Origin: Gryganskiella cystojenkinii
Taxonomy: Eukaryota; Mortierellomycota; Mortierellomycetes; Mortierellales; Mortierellaceae
Length of the DNA: 64,000 bases
Assembly (NCBI GenBank): GCA_015852425.1
Contig: JAAAIG010000043.1
Span: 22,796 to 86,795 of the forward strand
Direction: 5' to 3'
Positions within the stretch are counted from its first letter, which is position 1. The number at the start of each line of letters is the position of its first letter. Below are positions 52,237-62,149 of the stretch, piece by piece. The position numbers and the translations under genes were made by a program. A model generated the notes under the pieces. That model was not told where the DNA came from. It worked only from the letters and a program-made list of their open reading frames with translations, and did no database searches.

Positions 52237-52452
52237 TTAATCCTCCTTCTTGTTGATCTCGTCTCTGAGACGTTGCTTCTTTTCCTCATGCTCAGCTTTG
52301 CCGACCCGGATGATCCAGCTGATAGCGACAAAGAGCGAGAGAGCAATAAAGGAAAAGCAGAGGGTCATGACACCGAGGACCTTGAGAATGGGGATATCAT
52401 GTTCGCCTGTGCTGACAGGTTGGGAAATAATGCTTTCTGTTGCGGCGTCCAT
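52237..52452 (-). CDS. Small single-helix membrane protein of 71 residues
   Basis: An uninterrupted ATG-to-stop frame. A polar N-terminus (MDAATESIISQPVSTGEHD) is followed by a strong hydrophobic helix at about residues 22-48 (ILKVLGVMTLCFSFIALSLF, then VAISWIIRV). A charged tail follows, predicted helical (KAEHEEKKQRLRDEINKKED). The clean split into polar, hydrophobic and basic/acidic parts argues for a real small membrane protein, oriented by the positive residues with the C-terminus in the cytosol. I do not recognise a family. It could also be the last exon of a longer gene, but no upstream exon with a good acceptor was found. It sits next to a decayed gag-like sequence and far from any partner gene. 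Confidence 0.55.
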   Translation of the reverse strand: MDAATESIISQPVSTGEHDIPILKVLGVMTLCFSFIALSLFVAISWIIRVGKAEHEEKKQRLRDEINKKED

Positions 52453-52726
52453 TGTTGTTTATGTTGTTGGTGCGGATAAAGGTCCTTGTCTTGCTCCAGG
52501 TGATGAGGTTGGGTCCTGGGTTGGTTGATGAGAAATAAAGAAGAGAAATGAAAAAGAAAAAGAGGCATGGGAAAGAGATCTCGACCTTCCTACACTCATT
52601 CGTTCTCTGTCCATCTGCATCCTTTTTTTTTGGTCCAACCAGAACTGGGTTTTTTTGCCACCAACAAAAATTGGGCTTTGAGGCACGTTTTCGACTGATC
52701 CCAGCCAATCAGAAACGCCAATTTTT

Positions 52727-53294
52727 TCATATATATTCTTTCATATGCAAGAAGTCAGGGCGGCTAGTGCAGATCCTCCTCGTCCCAACTACTTCATTGT
52801 AAGTCGTAAATGTCTCAGCAGAAGAAGAAGAAGAGCAATCATACATCTGGTCGAATTGCTCAGCAACAGCGCGCAAGTCGTGGATGGTAGTCGTAGTAGT
52901 GTTATTCAGATGGTAGGTCTCAAGGACCTAGCGAGGACCTTTGGGAGCACTCTTGAAGAAGCACGAGACCGTGGCCTATTTCAAAGTGAGACATGCCTCG
53001 GCATTCATGTTCGCAAGGCAGAGAATAGCCATGTACTTGCGTGTGCGCGCCTCATAGTCGGAGTCAGCGGTGGTCCACTAGATGTCGAAGAGCATGGTAG
53101 GAACCAAGTCCAAGAAACCAGCGGGGCGAAAGGCGTCGCGGAGGCCAGAGTAGGGTGTCGGGTTGAGGGAACAGGAAAGTGGCGGCGTTGTTGGCCATGG
53201 TCAGGGTGGTGAACAAGGAGGCGAGGTGGTCAATAGGGTCGAGGGGCGTGGTAGAAGTCTGGGTGGGCAAGGGAACTGGGGCAGAGGTGGACAA
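52727..53294 (-). pseudogene. Decayed retroelement gag-like remnant
   Basis: The minus strand starts with MSTSAPVPLPTQTS and a segment reading HLASLFTTLTMANNAATFLF. It then shifts frame near 53165 into a stretch containing RDAFRPAGFLDLVPTMLFDI and, beyond a stop, YEARTRKYMAILCLANMNAE. Three in-frame TAG stops interrupt the second part before the frame closes at 52727. The layout (Pro/Thr-rich start, then a helical region) resembles Gag proteins of fungal LTR retrotransposons. That assignment is tentative because no protease, reverse transcriptase or LTR is seen nearby. The locus is inactive as it stands. Confidence 0.5.
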
Positions 53295-53744
53295 GGAAAC
53301 TGAGGCAGAGGTGGTGGAACGAGGAGAACTTCGCTATCATGTAAGAGCGTAATGCAATTGTAGGTGGAAACACGCTGTTGTTTCATCAAGGGATCTACGT
53401 AGTATTTAAGTCTATCTGTGATTAGGGTTGTTATCATGGTTGCTTGTTGGAACCTTCCTGGTTTTGAGATCTTATCGTTTCCGTGATCTGATCCTTATCT
53501 TGCTACATCTATGGGGTGGTCGACTTGGAATGAGAGTTGAATGTTGAATGTGAAGTATGAGAGGGATGATGGCGAAGAGTTGACAGAGAACAAAAAAACG
53601 AGGTGGAGAGGCATGGTAAAACCGAAGTAATTGGGACAAGAATATGCTCTTGCGTTCATTTTCTTTCTTTTTGATTGCCCGTTTCTGCAACAGGTTGTAT
53701 TCATTAATGTTGTTCTCGTTTAAGTCGGATGGTCTAAGGTAGAA
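53295..53744. other. Short intergenic region
   Basis: 450 bp between the gag-like remnant and the second kelch gene's stop codon. No gene seen. It includes a repeated GGGCAAGGGAACTGG / GGACAAGGAAACTGA motif at 53267-53305. Confidence 0.35.
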
Positions 53745-55331
53745 TTATGAGATTACGGCATGTGGTCCATTCACAGGAGCATCTGACTGAGTCAATCCCT
53801 TTGCTGCTGCTTCATAACATTGAGGGGCAGCGCGCTGGAGTTGTTCTTTGGAGGCGGACAGGTAATAAGAGCTGGTCTGCAGTGGTCCTCCATCGCTCCC
53901 GACGTACAGCTGTGGCGACAGGCGCTGGAGTGGCTCTTTGGAGGCGGACAGGTAATAAGAGCCGGTCTGTGGTGGTTCTCCGTCCTTCCCGACCCATAGT
54001 TGTGGCGACAGCCTCTGCTGTGATGTGGTGGGCACAGATTGATATGAGCGTCGGTCATGATAGTGCTCGTTCAGGTGCTGTGGTACAGATGGTGGTGGTG
54101 GCACATAGCCTTCAGTCCGATGATGCATGTCCTCCTCTCCCTTTTTGTTCAGGAAGGCAGCTCGTGTTTTTCTTCTTCTGTATACGAAAAAACCAACTAT
54201 CAAGGCAATAGCTGCCACTCCACCAACCACACCACCAATCATTGCTCCATTGGAAGATGTCGATAAGTTGCCTGGGGAAGTGCCACCACTTGGTGAAGTG
54301 CCGCCACCTGCAGTAACCAAAGGTGTCGCCGGAACAAACTGGTGGACCCATTGCATTGACTGGAGGTTGAACAACAGCGTTACGTTATTGGTGAGGGCAG
54401 TGTTGCCATAGCCACCACCCCATACAATGAAGAAGTCGTGATCGATGCCACATGAGGGTGCAGCACGGGAAACAGAGCTACCAGCGTCGGGTCCTTTTTT
54501 CCACTGCATGGATGCCACATCCAACACGTAGATGTCGCTTAGTGCGGGCTGCACTAACTGGTTCAATCCACCAAAGACCACCAGTCTACTTCCTGTTGCA
54601 TCCGATACCATGCAGTGGTTGTCTCTACTGGGTGGGATATCCCCTCCAACAGGTGGCTGGATCCAGGTGTTGTCGGCAGGGTTAAATGAGTAAAAGACGC
54701 CGAGTGGTAGGATACTTGAAGCTGACACACGGCCCGCATGAAGGAAGAGTCGTTTCGCGTAGGCGCTCCAAGCCACACCTGCCTCGATGTCTGATGGTAA
54801 ATCGGAGGGCATCGGTAAACTGGTAGCTGTTCCATAAGCGAGGTTGTATGCCATCATCGTGTTGTTAATGACGCCTGCTTGATAATATCCACCCGGCAAG
54901 TAGAACGTATTGGTGGCAGGGTCGATGGCACCACCAAGACGAGTTCCTTTTGCAGCGATTCCATTGGTCAAGGTGGAACCCGGTATCCAGGTTTGCGAGC
55001 CACTCAAGTTGAACGAGAAGATTTGACCAGTAGATACGACTACCAACGTATCATCTCCTGTGCGACTGGACGGCACGTAGATGTCGGCAGGACCGCCCTG
55101 TAACTTGTTGTATTTGGGATTTGCAGTATCCCATGCAACAGTTAGATCCAGAGAAAATGTCTGAGAGACTGCGCCAAGCGAGATGGTAGTTTCACCGGGT
55201 GTCCCTCCAGAGATGATCATGGCCTTGCCTTGAACCACTGCCTGGGACGCGCCATAAACGGGAGTTGGCGTCTGGGCTGTGGTGAAACGGAAATGGCAGA
55301 GACAAATGGCAAGCAAGACGATTGCGCGCAT
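53745..55331 (-). CDS. Kelch-repeat single-pass membrane protein, second copy in the window
   Basis: A single exon of 528 residues. Residues 1-19 are a signal peptide (MRAIVLLAICLCHFRFTTA). Residues about 25-335 are kelch-type blades, with repeated GG (MIISGGTPG, FYLPGGYY, LVVFGGLNQ, FIVWGGGYG) each followed by W or Y residues. A Gly/Ser/Thr-rich linker leads to one membrane helix at about 363-384 and the basic stop-transfer YRRRKTR. The cytoplasmic tail of about 140 residues contains two near-identical 30-residue units. Layout matches the kelch protein at 15267-17622, but this gene has no introns and the tail is shorter and unrelated, so the propeller and helix are conserved while tails diverge. 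It likely works at the cell surface, with ligand unknown. The start codon at 55331 is supported by the signal peptide. Confidence 0.87.
   Translation of the reverse strand: MRAIVLLAICLCHFRFTTAQTPTPVYGASQAVVQGKAMIISGGTPGETTISLGAVSQTFSLDLTVAWDTANPKYNKLQGGPADIYVPSSRTGDDTLVVVSTGQIFSFNLSGSQTWIPGSTLTNGIAAKGTRLGGAIDPATNTFYLPGGYYQAGVINNTMMAYNLAYGTATSLPMPSDLPSDIEAGVAWSAYAKRLFLHAGRVSASSILPLGVFYSFNPADNTWIQPPVGGDIPPSRDNHCMVSDATGSRLVVFGGLNQLVQPALSDIYVLDVASMQWKKGPDAGSSVSRAAPSCGIDHDFFIVWGGGYGNTALTNNVTLLFNLQSMQWVHQFVPATPLVTAGGGTSPSGGTSPGNLSTSSNGAMIGGVVGGVAAIALIVGFFVYRRRKTRAAFLNKKGEEDMHHRTEGYVPPPPSVPQHLNEHYHDRRSYQSVPTTSQQRLSPQLWVGKDGEPPQTGSYYLSASKEPLQRLSPQLYVGSDGGPLQTSSYYLSASKEQLQRAAPQCYEAAAKGLTQSDAPVNGPHAVIS
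53838..54017 (-). repeat. 90-bp coding tandem repeat in the kelch protein tail
   Basis: Two 30-residue units at residues 439-468 and 469-498 share QRLSPQL.VG.DG.P.QT and SYYLSASKE, with a partial third unit starting QRAAPQ. The conserved YYLSASKE could be a phosphorylation or docking site (inference). Confidence 0.88.
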
Positions 55332-55558
55332 TGAATGATTTGAAGATGACGTCGCTCCAAAACGTATTGGGATGTGAATGAGGAATGGAATGAAGGAAAG
55401 GAGAGGGAGGCAGCCAATCTCATCAATGATTCTCCCAAAAAGTCAGTCAAGGAAAGAGGCGATTCAAAGCAATGCTCATGTCCCGCCTGTCGCAAAGTTT
55501 ATGTCGGGGGGTACAGAATACACTGCCGCTAGAAAATTGATCGATGTACGTTCCTGAA

Positions 55559-56170
55559 TGCTCTTTGACATAAATAGAGTTGCTGTCCACCTGCCAAAAA
55601 AAAGAGCTTAATGTCTAGACCCTCACACTGACAAAATCAAATGCTTGGCCCTTTTGATTTAAAAAATTGGCACATGAAGCATTCAAAAAATTGGCGAAGT
55701 AAAGAAAAAATTTTGGTGAGGGAGAAGTGCTGGATGTTGGGTTGGCACGACCGGGACTCTCGATTGGCAAACCACTTTGGCGCGAGTTCACGATGGGCTG
55801 CGCCGAGTTGATACCAAATTTTTTGTAGGCTCGCGCCAAAGTGGTTTGCCAATCGAGAGTCCCGGTCGTGCCAACCCAACATCCAGCACTTCTCCCTCAC
55901 CAAAATTTTTTCTTTACTTCGCCAATTTTTTGTTATTATGTAAATTATCGTCAAAAATATATGCACCTCGATTTTGGCAGTAGTAAGTCATCCCTCGATG
56001 GCTCGGCGGCAGAGAAAGGTAGACCTCTTCAGCGCTTGCTCTTTGACAGAAATAGAGTTGCTGTCCACTTGCCAGAAAAAGCGCTTTTTGTCTAGACCCT
56101 CACAGTAACGTTCGTCCCTCGATGGCTCAACAGAGGAAGGCAGTTCTATTCAGCGCTCGCACGTGGCAGA
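55559..56170. repeat. Cluster of diverged direct repeats around a foldback element
   Basis: A block of about 69 bp at 55559-55627 (tgctctttgaca...tctagaccctcaca) recurs at 56037-56104 with about ten differences. A second pair, at about 55979-56048 and 56102-56170, shares tccctcgatggctc and ttcagcgct(t/c)gc. The foldback repeat lies between the first pair. This is probably a small local array of repeated non-coding units. Confidence 0.75.
55684..55932. repeat. Perfect 103-bp inverted repeat (foldback or MITE-like hairpin)
   Basis: The left arm 55684-55786 and right arm 55830-55932 are exact reverse complements over all 103 bases. They are separated by a 43-base loop (55787-55829). The arms include gttgggttggcacgaccggg and end inward with cgcgag / ctcgcg. 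No open frame spans it. A transcript would fold into a long perfect hairpin. It lies about 350 bp upstream of the second kelch gene and 410 bp beyond the presenilin stop. Confidence 0.95.
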
Positions 56171-56342
56171 ATTTTCCTGAGGTCGGCTGTGCAGTGACCC
56201 GCAACAAAATACTATTCCAGGTCACTCGATCCACGAGGAGGGGGTATCTTTTACTAATCTTCTAATTTTCTTTTCTTTCTAGTCTCTGTTTGATCAGACA
56301 CGACCATCCAGAGCTGTGGGAGGAGTGGCTGTCACAAATACA

Positions 56343-59135
56343 TTAAATGAAGATCTGACTGGTGCCCAGAACTGCCAGGAAGGGAACGAGCGCAAACCGA
56401 GTTGCAAAATAAAACAGCATGCCAAAGCAGATCGAGATTGGTAACGCTGGCAACGCCTTTTGATAGATTGCCAACAAGAAGATCGTCGCGTTCATACCCG
56501 TCAGCACTGCGACAGTACAGCACATTGTCGTAACCCAGTCAAACATGGCTAGAATTGTTGAGAGAAATGACCTTGTTAGTGAGAAGGAACTCTCAAGATA
56601 TCTCGTCACGGCCTCACAAAAGGTGAGAGATCAAGGACGGAATCAACGGATCTTACCTGCTCTTGCGATCAGCACACTATAAAACACAAAGTCTCCCAAT
56701 CCAAGCTTGAGTCCACCACCGTCATCATCCTCATCCTCATTCTCGTCTTCTTGACGCTCAACAGTATCCTCGCTACGACGTGAGGGTCCCGATGACCGCC
56801 GGTTTCCTTCGTCCTGCCTTGACGACCGGTCTCCACCACGTGCTCTTCCAGGCCCTGTTCGCGAGGGACGATCTCGGAGTTCGATATGCTCTCGAGAATC
56901 GTTCGTCATGTCCTGCAGTTGTGAACTCGGGTATAATGCCATCGTCGAAGATGCCCGGGACATACCACTGCTCGGTGCAAACGAGGCATCCAGCGCACTG
57001 TTCCGACTGCTCCCGCCGATACTGTCTGCCTCGCGACCCATGGCACGGGCATGTCCCATCGCAAAGGAGGTCGTGGTTCCTTGGTTGTTGTTGGCGGCGC
57101 TGGAGACCACGCCATCCAGTGTTCCATCGTCTGATTCCAAGCCCTCATTTTTCATTTTGTCCGCTACCTCTCGATTAAGAATCGAGTTTGGTGGTGAAGC
57201 CATGAACCAGACGGCGTTGACAGTGTAAAGCAGTGCAGGGACTTCTTGGTTTTGATTCCTGGAACTCTCGACTAGAATCTTGAGCGGACCAAAAGGACAG
57301 AGCACAGCGATCAAATCTAATAAGTGACGTAGTATTCAAAGGTAAATAACGTAGACTTAGGTTTTCTCCCGTTCCGGTCGAACGCAGAAAAGACAAACAA
57401 AGGAGGGTTAACATACCCCAAACGACCAAAAGAGCCAGTAGCATCCATGTCGTCCACTCTGCAAGTCCAGTCAGCGAGAAAGCCTAGCCGTGATAGTAAG
57501 CCGAATGAAAAAAAAATGTCAGTTGAATCTGCTTCGAATATTCGCTTCGCCATTCCTCCCCATAAAAAATAAAATCTCTCCTCCTCGTACCATCAAACTA
57601 CTCATGACGGTGAGATAGACCTGTTGGAGCCACATGGGGCCCTTCCAGAACACCGATATCAATCCAGTTACGGCGAAATTCCACAGTGCGAATGACATGG
57701 TCACATAATCCATAGGAATCCTGAGCACTTGAATCAAGTTGAGGACTAGGATATATCCCATAAAGCCCAGCAACATTGCCACGACGACCATGAAGAAGCC
57801 GATCAGAACCTAATAAAAAATTGATGTATCACCAAGAACGGCGAAGTTATAATCAGCGATCATTTGACTAAGGTAGGGGGACCAATCTTTCTCGATCAGA
57901 CTCTTTCTCTCTATTTACCTTGATGTGTCCTCGCTTGAAGAGAACGACGATGATGATGGTGACAATGACAATCTGAGCAATAATAATTCCTGCGTTCGCC
58001 AAGGATCCCAGAATATTTTGTGATACAGTCGACGTTGAAGTTTCATTGTAGACTGTATAAGACGATTGCGTGGGCCTGCCAGAGATTATAAAAGAAAACG
58101 TGAAGATGTCAGTCTTTCCTCCCGTGTCCGACTTATGCCTTACTATTATAGTCTCTGGAGGTATTTTACCTGTAGTCGCTTCCTGCCATCGAGATTTTGA
58201 CCCAGAGAATACTCAAACAAATGCAGATCACGACCGGCTTGATGATCTTGTAAACCTGGAGCATATAAAACTTCATGTCCGCTATCCTCTCGGCTTCCTC
58301 AAAGGCAGCTCTTTGTTCTGGAGTCAGTTGAGGTCGTCTCCGGGGTTCCCGTGGTCGTCTTCGAGGTCTGTTCGCCGTTGCCCTCACATTCTCAGCCTCG
58401 GCACCCAAGGGATCCTCGATTTCTCCTGTTGCTTGTCGAATCCGTGGTCTGTCTGTAAAGAGATCAAGAACAAAAGAAGAAAAAAACGTTGAGAAGTTGT
58501 CCCTTTTCTTTCTTTTCTGTCCTTACTTCTGTTCTTCATATGTATAAATCGTGTCTCGCTTTCAATATCGCCAGTGCTTTACCTGCAACCGCCTGGGTAT
58601 CACCACCTTCTGCGTTGTGTCCAGCAGCGTCGCCAACAAGTTGTTGTTGTTGTGAGCGAGGCACACTAGATCTTGATCGAGGTCGCTGACTCCTCCTCCG
58701 TGTTGCAGTACCGTCAACCTCTTCTCCTACTTGCTGTTCCTGTTCCTCTTTCATAGCAGCGACAATTTCGGCACACTCGCGATAATGAATCTTCCAGTCG
58801 GAGGCTTGACATTCTTGCGAACAATATCGGACACTCTGGCAGGCGGAACATTGGAATTTGGCAGGGAAGACCCCACAGGCTTGACAGGGTTGGTCCTCTC
58901 CGTCATCGTCCTCGCCTTCCTCCTCAGAGGCTCCGGTGCCTGAACCATTACCACTGCCGCCTTGTGCTGAGGCTGTGTTTGTTGTTGCTGCGTTGACCGG
59001 CTGTGTTGCGACTATGGATGAGTTTGTGGAGGTTGCATCGCCTCTTTGAGCTTCTGGTGATGACATGCCCTGCGTTGCTCCGCTCCCTGCTTCAGTTGTG
59101 GTTGCGGTGGCACGGGATGAGTCTATGGATGTCAT
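56343..59135 (-). CDS. MYND zinc finger-presenilin fusion (gamma-secretase catalytic subunit-like)
   Basis: Seven exons, 59135-58583, 58452-58170, 58075-57919, 57809-57591, 57483-57417, 57316-56657 and 56548-56343, agree in every phase and give 714 residues. Residues 84-121 form a MYND finger with all eight ligands: C84, C87, C96, C99, C105, C109, H117, C121. After a basic linker (RRRPREPRRRP) comes a nine-helix presenilin: TM1 at about 253-273, WNFAVTGLISVFWKGPMWLQ in TM4-5, the first catalytic Asp427 in VVWDLIAVLCPFGPLKILVE, and a hydrophilic loop of about 180 residues. The second catalytic Asp636 is in LGLGDFVFYSVL, and the PAL motif is at 680-682 (KALPALPISI). Family knowledge: presenilin is the intramembrane aspartyl protease of gamma-secretase and is cleaved in the large loop. 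The usual YD motif is WD here. The LVE.. and ..PALLYT segments separate it from signal peptide peptidases. The MYND part could bind Pro-rich partners in the cytosol (inference). Confidence 0.9.
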
Positions 59136-60722
59136 GTCCACGTTAACTGATCGTCTATGGGAAGACTGATGTTCCTGATTTGTCGTGAGTTTTTGCGATG
59201 GCGGTTTGTAGAGATGATGAAGAGGTGGAAAGAAAAAGAAAAATTGAAAGAGGGCCTAAAATGTAAGGACTTGAAACAGGGAATGTGGGCAGAAAGAAAT
59301 AAAGAACAATAAGGTACGGTTGTGTGTGTGTGGTTCAATGTTCCCTTTGTGCCGCGAATGACGACGGTCCTTTGCTTTTGAATGTGGTATGAGGAGGTAT
59401 TATTAACGTTAATGCAAACAGAGAAGAGAGACAATGTGCACGCAGGGGGGAAGGAAAAGGAAACGGTGGCCAAACAGGTATCCTCAGAGCAATGGCAGAG
59501 GGGGGGAGGATGGTCCGGCGTGAAGTGGAGGAGCAACAATAGTAAAAAGAGTTTGGTTGCACCAAAAGACAGCAGCAGAAACAGGGCACCTGGAAAGGGG
59601 AAATAATGAACACGTCCCAAAAATAGTTGGAATCATCGAAAATCAAAGCCCGAATCAAATTATGGCTTTCTCAAAGGCACGGACACCATTCGCCCAAAGA
59701 AAACCACAACGAAAAACACGGTGCTGACAGACTCTGGTTCACAATACTTGAGGGCCACGCTTCTCTTCAGATGGACTGAACTCGTGTTGTAGTTGACTTT
59801 AAAATGTGCATGAGAAGGGTAACAATGAATGATAAGGCATAAGAGGGGAAAGTTGGCAAGAAAGTCAAAGAACACAAGAATACATAGAAAACCATGCAGA
59901 AGCGAAGAACGATGCACAATGCAAAGCTCTTGCAAGAGAAGGATAAAGTCCCCCAGGTCTCGCCAAAGAGAGCTAAACTCTGGCCAGAGAAGGAGGCGGT
60001 CTTGCAACTTTGTGAGAGAAAGATTATTTTCTGGAAAACTTTTTCTGTGTTGAGAGGACACTTTTCTCTGTGGCGAAACAAATGGCAATTGACCGACAGA
60101 AACCCAGCGCGCACGTTTTTAACTGAGGAGTGCTCTTGTCAAGCATATCTCAGGTGCAAGGCGGGAATTAAGATCTTTTTCACAAGCAAACGGCTCCCTT
60201 TTTTCATCAAGAGTCTTTTACTTTGCCACCATCAATTTCAGGACACAGGAATAGAAGTTGGAACCACGTTCATTCCATAAATCTCCAATAATATATCACT
60301 CGCAGATGGACGCATGTTCAATGGACTGTTCCAAGGCTTTATTCATAAACGAGCAAGAGGAAACAGTCGAGAGAGAGGATGAGAGGGAAGGTTGTGGATT
60401 CTGGTGGCAAGAAAAAGGATCAGTCAACGTTCCTGTAGCAGCATCACGCCGCGGAAAAAAAACGTCTCTTGGGTGGTGAACAGAATGATCGCCTTAAATG
60501 CTTCGAAGTCCCGAACAGGCTGCCAGCCCGCTTTCAGTCGAGTCGAGGGAGGATTTGACGCGCCAAAGAGAAATTGAGATGAAAGATCAAATCTAATGAA
60601 AACAATGTTTGCAAAAGTTGATCGTCCACAGTCCACCTCTGTACTCAATCACAGTCCAGCCTCATATGAAGTCGAAGCGTAATTAATCTACAACCGAAGA
60701 GTAACGCAGGGTCTGATAGGCT
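59136..60722. other. Intergenic region upstream of the presenilin gene
   Basis: 1.6 kb with no supported gene. A plus-strand frame at 59894-60280 is open for 128 codons and mildly protein-like (KLWPEKEAVLQLCERKIIFW), but it lacks splice context and a recognisable family. I do not call it. Confidence 0.35.
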
Positions 60723-61220
60723 CTACATCGAACTGTCCTCCTCCTCAACGGGCATGGCTGTAGGCGAGACCAGGTCTGTAAAAATACGGTAGGTACAAGG
60801 AAGGAAGAAGTCGAGGAGCAACATGTACCAATCGACAGAATGGCCGGTCATATAATCGACGACAGTGGTGGTTGTTGAGTGTTGGTGGACAATTTGGGCA
60901 TTTGGTTCCGACCTCAAGGTACAGTTTCGGTATACCCCAAAAGTGCTGAAGTCATTGTCGTACTCGTCCTGAATCCACCTTTCGTTGACTGCCAAATCGA
61001 AGGACCCTGATCCATCCTAGCGAGTCGGTTCCTTCCACAGTTTCTTGCGTTGTCACTTGCTGTCATCCTCCGAATCTGAATCCAAGTCAGATCGGTATAT
61101 ATAGGACGAAGTTGAATCTGTAGTCTCTGTCACCCCTGTCTTGGACGAGGAAACAGAATCACGCAAATTCGCCTGTTGTGGCGCAGAAGGTGATACTGGT
61201 GTGCAAACATTACATTGATT
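60723..61220 (-). pseudogene. Broken coding remnant with two in-frame stops
   Basis: One minus-strand frame runs from about 61220 to a final TAG at 60723. It reads Ser/Thr-rich sequence ending SDLDSDSEDDSK, then TGA (61055-61053), QRKKLWKEPTR, then TAG (61019-61017). It then continues as GSFDLAVNERWIQDEYDNDF and on to DWYMLLLDFFLPC and PVEEEDSSM. Because frame and protein character continue across both stops, this looks like one old coding sequence inactivated by point changes. Splicing out the stops would need a 40-bp intron out of phase. The acidic Asp/Ser run resembles N-termini of some DDE transposases, but no catalytic motif is visible. Family unknown. Confidence 0.45.
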
Positions 61221-62149
61221 CTCAAGTGTGAATAATTGTCGAATCGAATAATTCTTACAAAGGATTAGTGCGGAAAAAAGTCGAATCGAATACGAGTCAA
61301 ACATTTGAGAACTAAACACGCATATCGACTGTTAGACATGGGTATTATTCACACGCAGGGCAAGCCAGCTCGTTGTGACACATTTACTTACCATTCAGTA
61401 AAACTACAGATTGTCCCAGCGACTCCGCAACTCCATCCATCATTCCTGCAAACATCGAGCATGTCCGGATGGCGAGAGTTGACTACGCAATAAATGGAGG
61501 AGCAAGGCGACAAGCGGTTGGCAAAGTACAGCCTCGTTGAAATGATGAAAGGTGGCAAGATATCAACAAGGGCTGTGCATGTCGGGAAGGTATTCTACGA
61601 GAAACCTTTTTTCCAACTCCCGGGACACCAGAGCGAAAGGCAGAGTCCAAAGAAGTCAGAGTGTCTTTTAAAAATAAAATTAGGCGAATGAGCATAGGTC
61701 TTATCTTATGACTGACCATCATTGCACAAACACATACTTGTGGATAGCTGGTAAAAAAAGCTACGCTTCCTACGAATTTTAATGAAGGAGGAGAGAAAGA
61801 GCCAACTTAAAAGGATCATAGAGCAACGTCGCTATGAACGCCTGGCTGCCACACGCCAATTATTCCCCACATCAGTATGCGAATTTCCAGGGAACATGGA
61901 AGTCCATACCCTCAAAATTTTAATTGGTTCACTTTTTGTGCCACCGTAACCGCACACAGAAGGCCAACAATAATACTCCACCCTGCACAGCCCTTCCCGC
62001 GCTCGTGCTCTTGAATTCAAGGCCATCAGGCAGTTCCCTTTGTCTTTCTGATTCCCAATCCATTTTGTCCTCTTTCCGCCTTCGTTCTTCCATCCATATC
62101 CTGTCTTTGCTTTTTATCCAATTGGCATAAGGATTTAGCGCAAGGAGCA

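Noticed and set aside
55684..55932. Foldback repeat as a transcription terminator
   Set aside because: 103-bp arms are far longer than terminators, and the element is 410 bp beyond the nearest stop codon.
59767..60280. Frames of 115-128 codons on both strands upstream of the presenilin gene
   Set aside because: No start context, no splice partners, no recognisable motif. Both strands are equally open.
61017..61055. Removing the two in-frame stops as a short intron
   Set aside because: The GTGACA donor and CGCTAG acceptor give an intron of about 40 bp and the wrong phase, so decay is the simpler reading.
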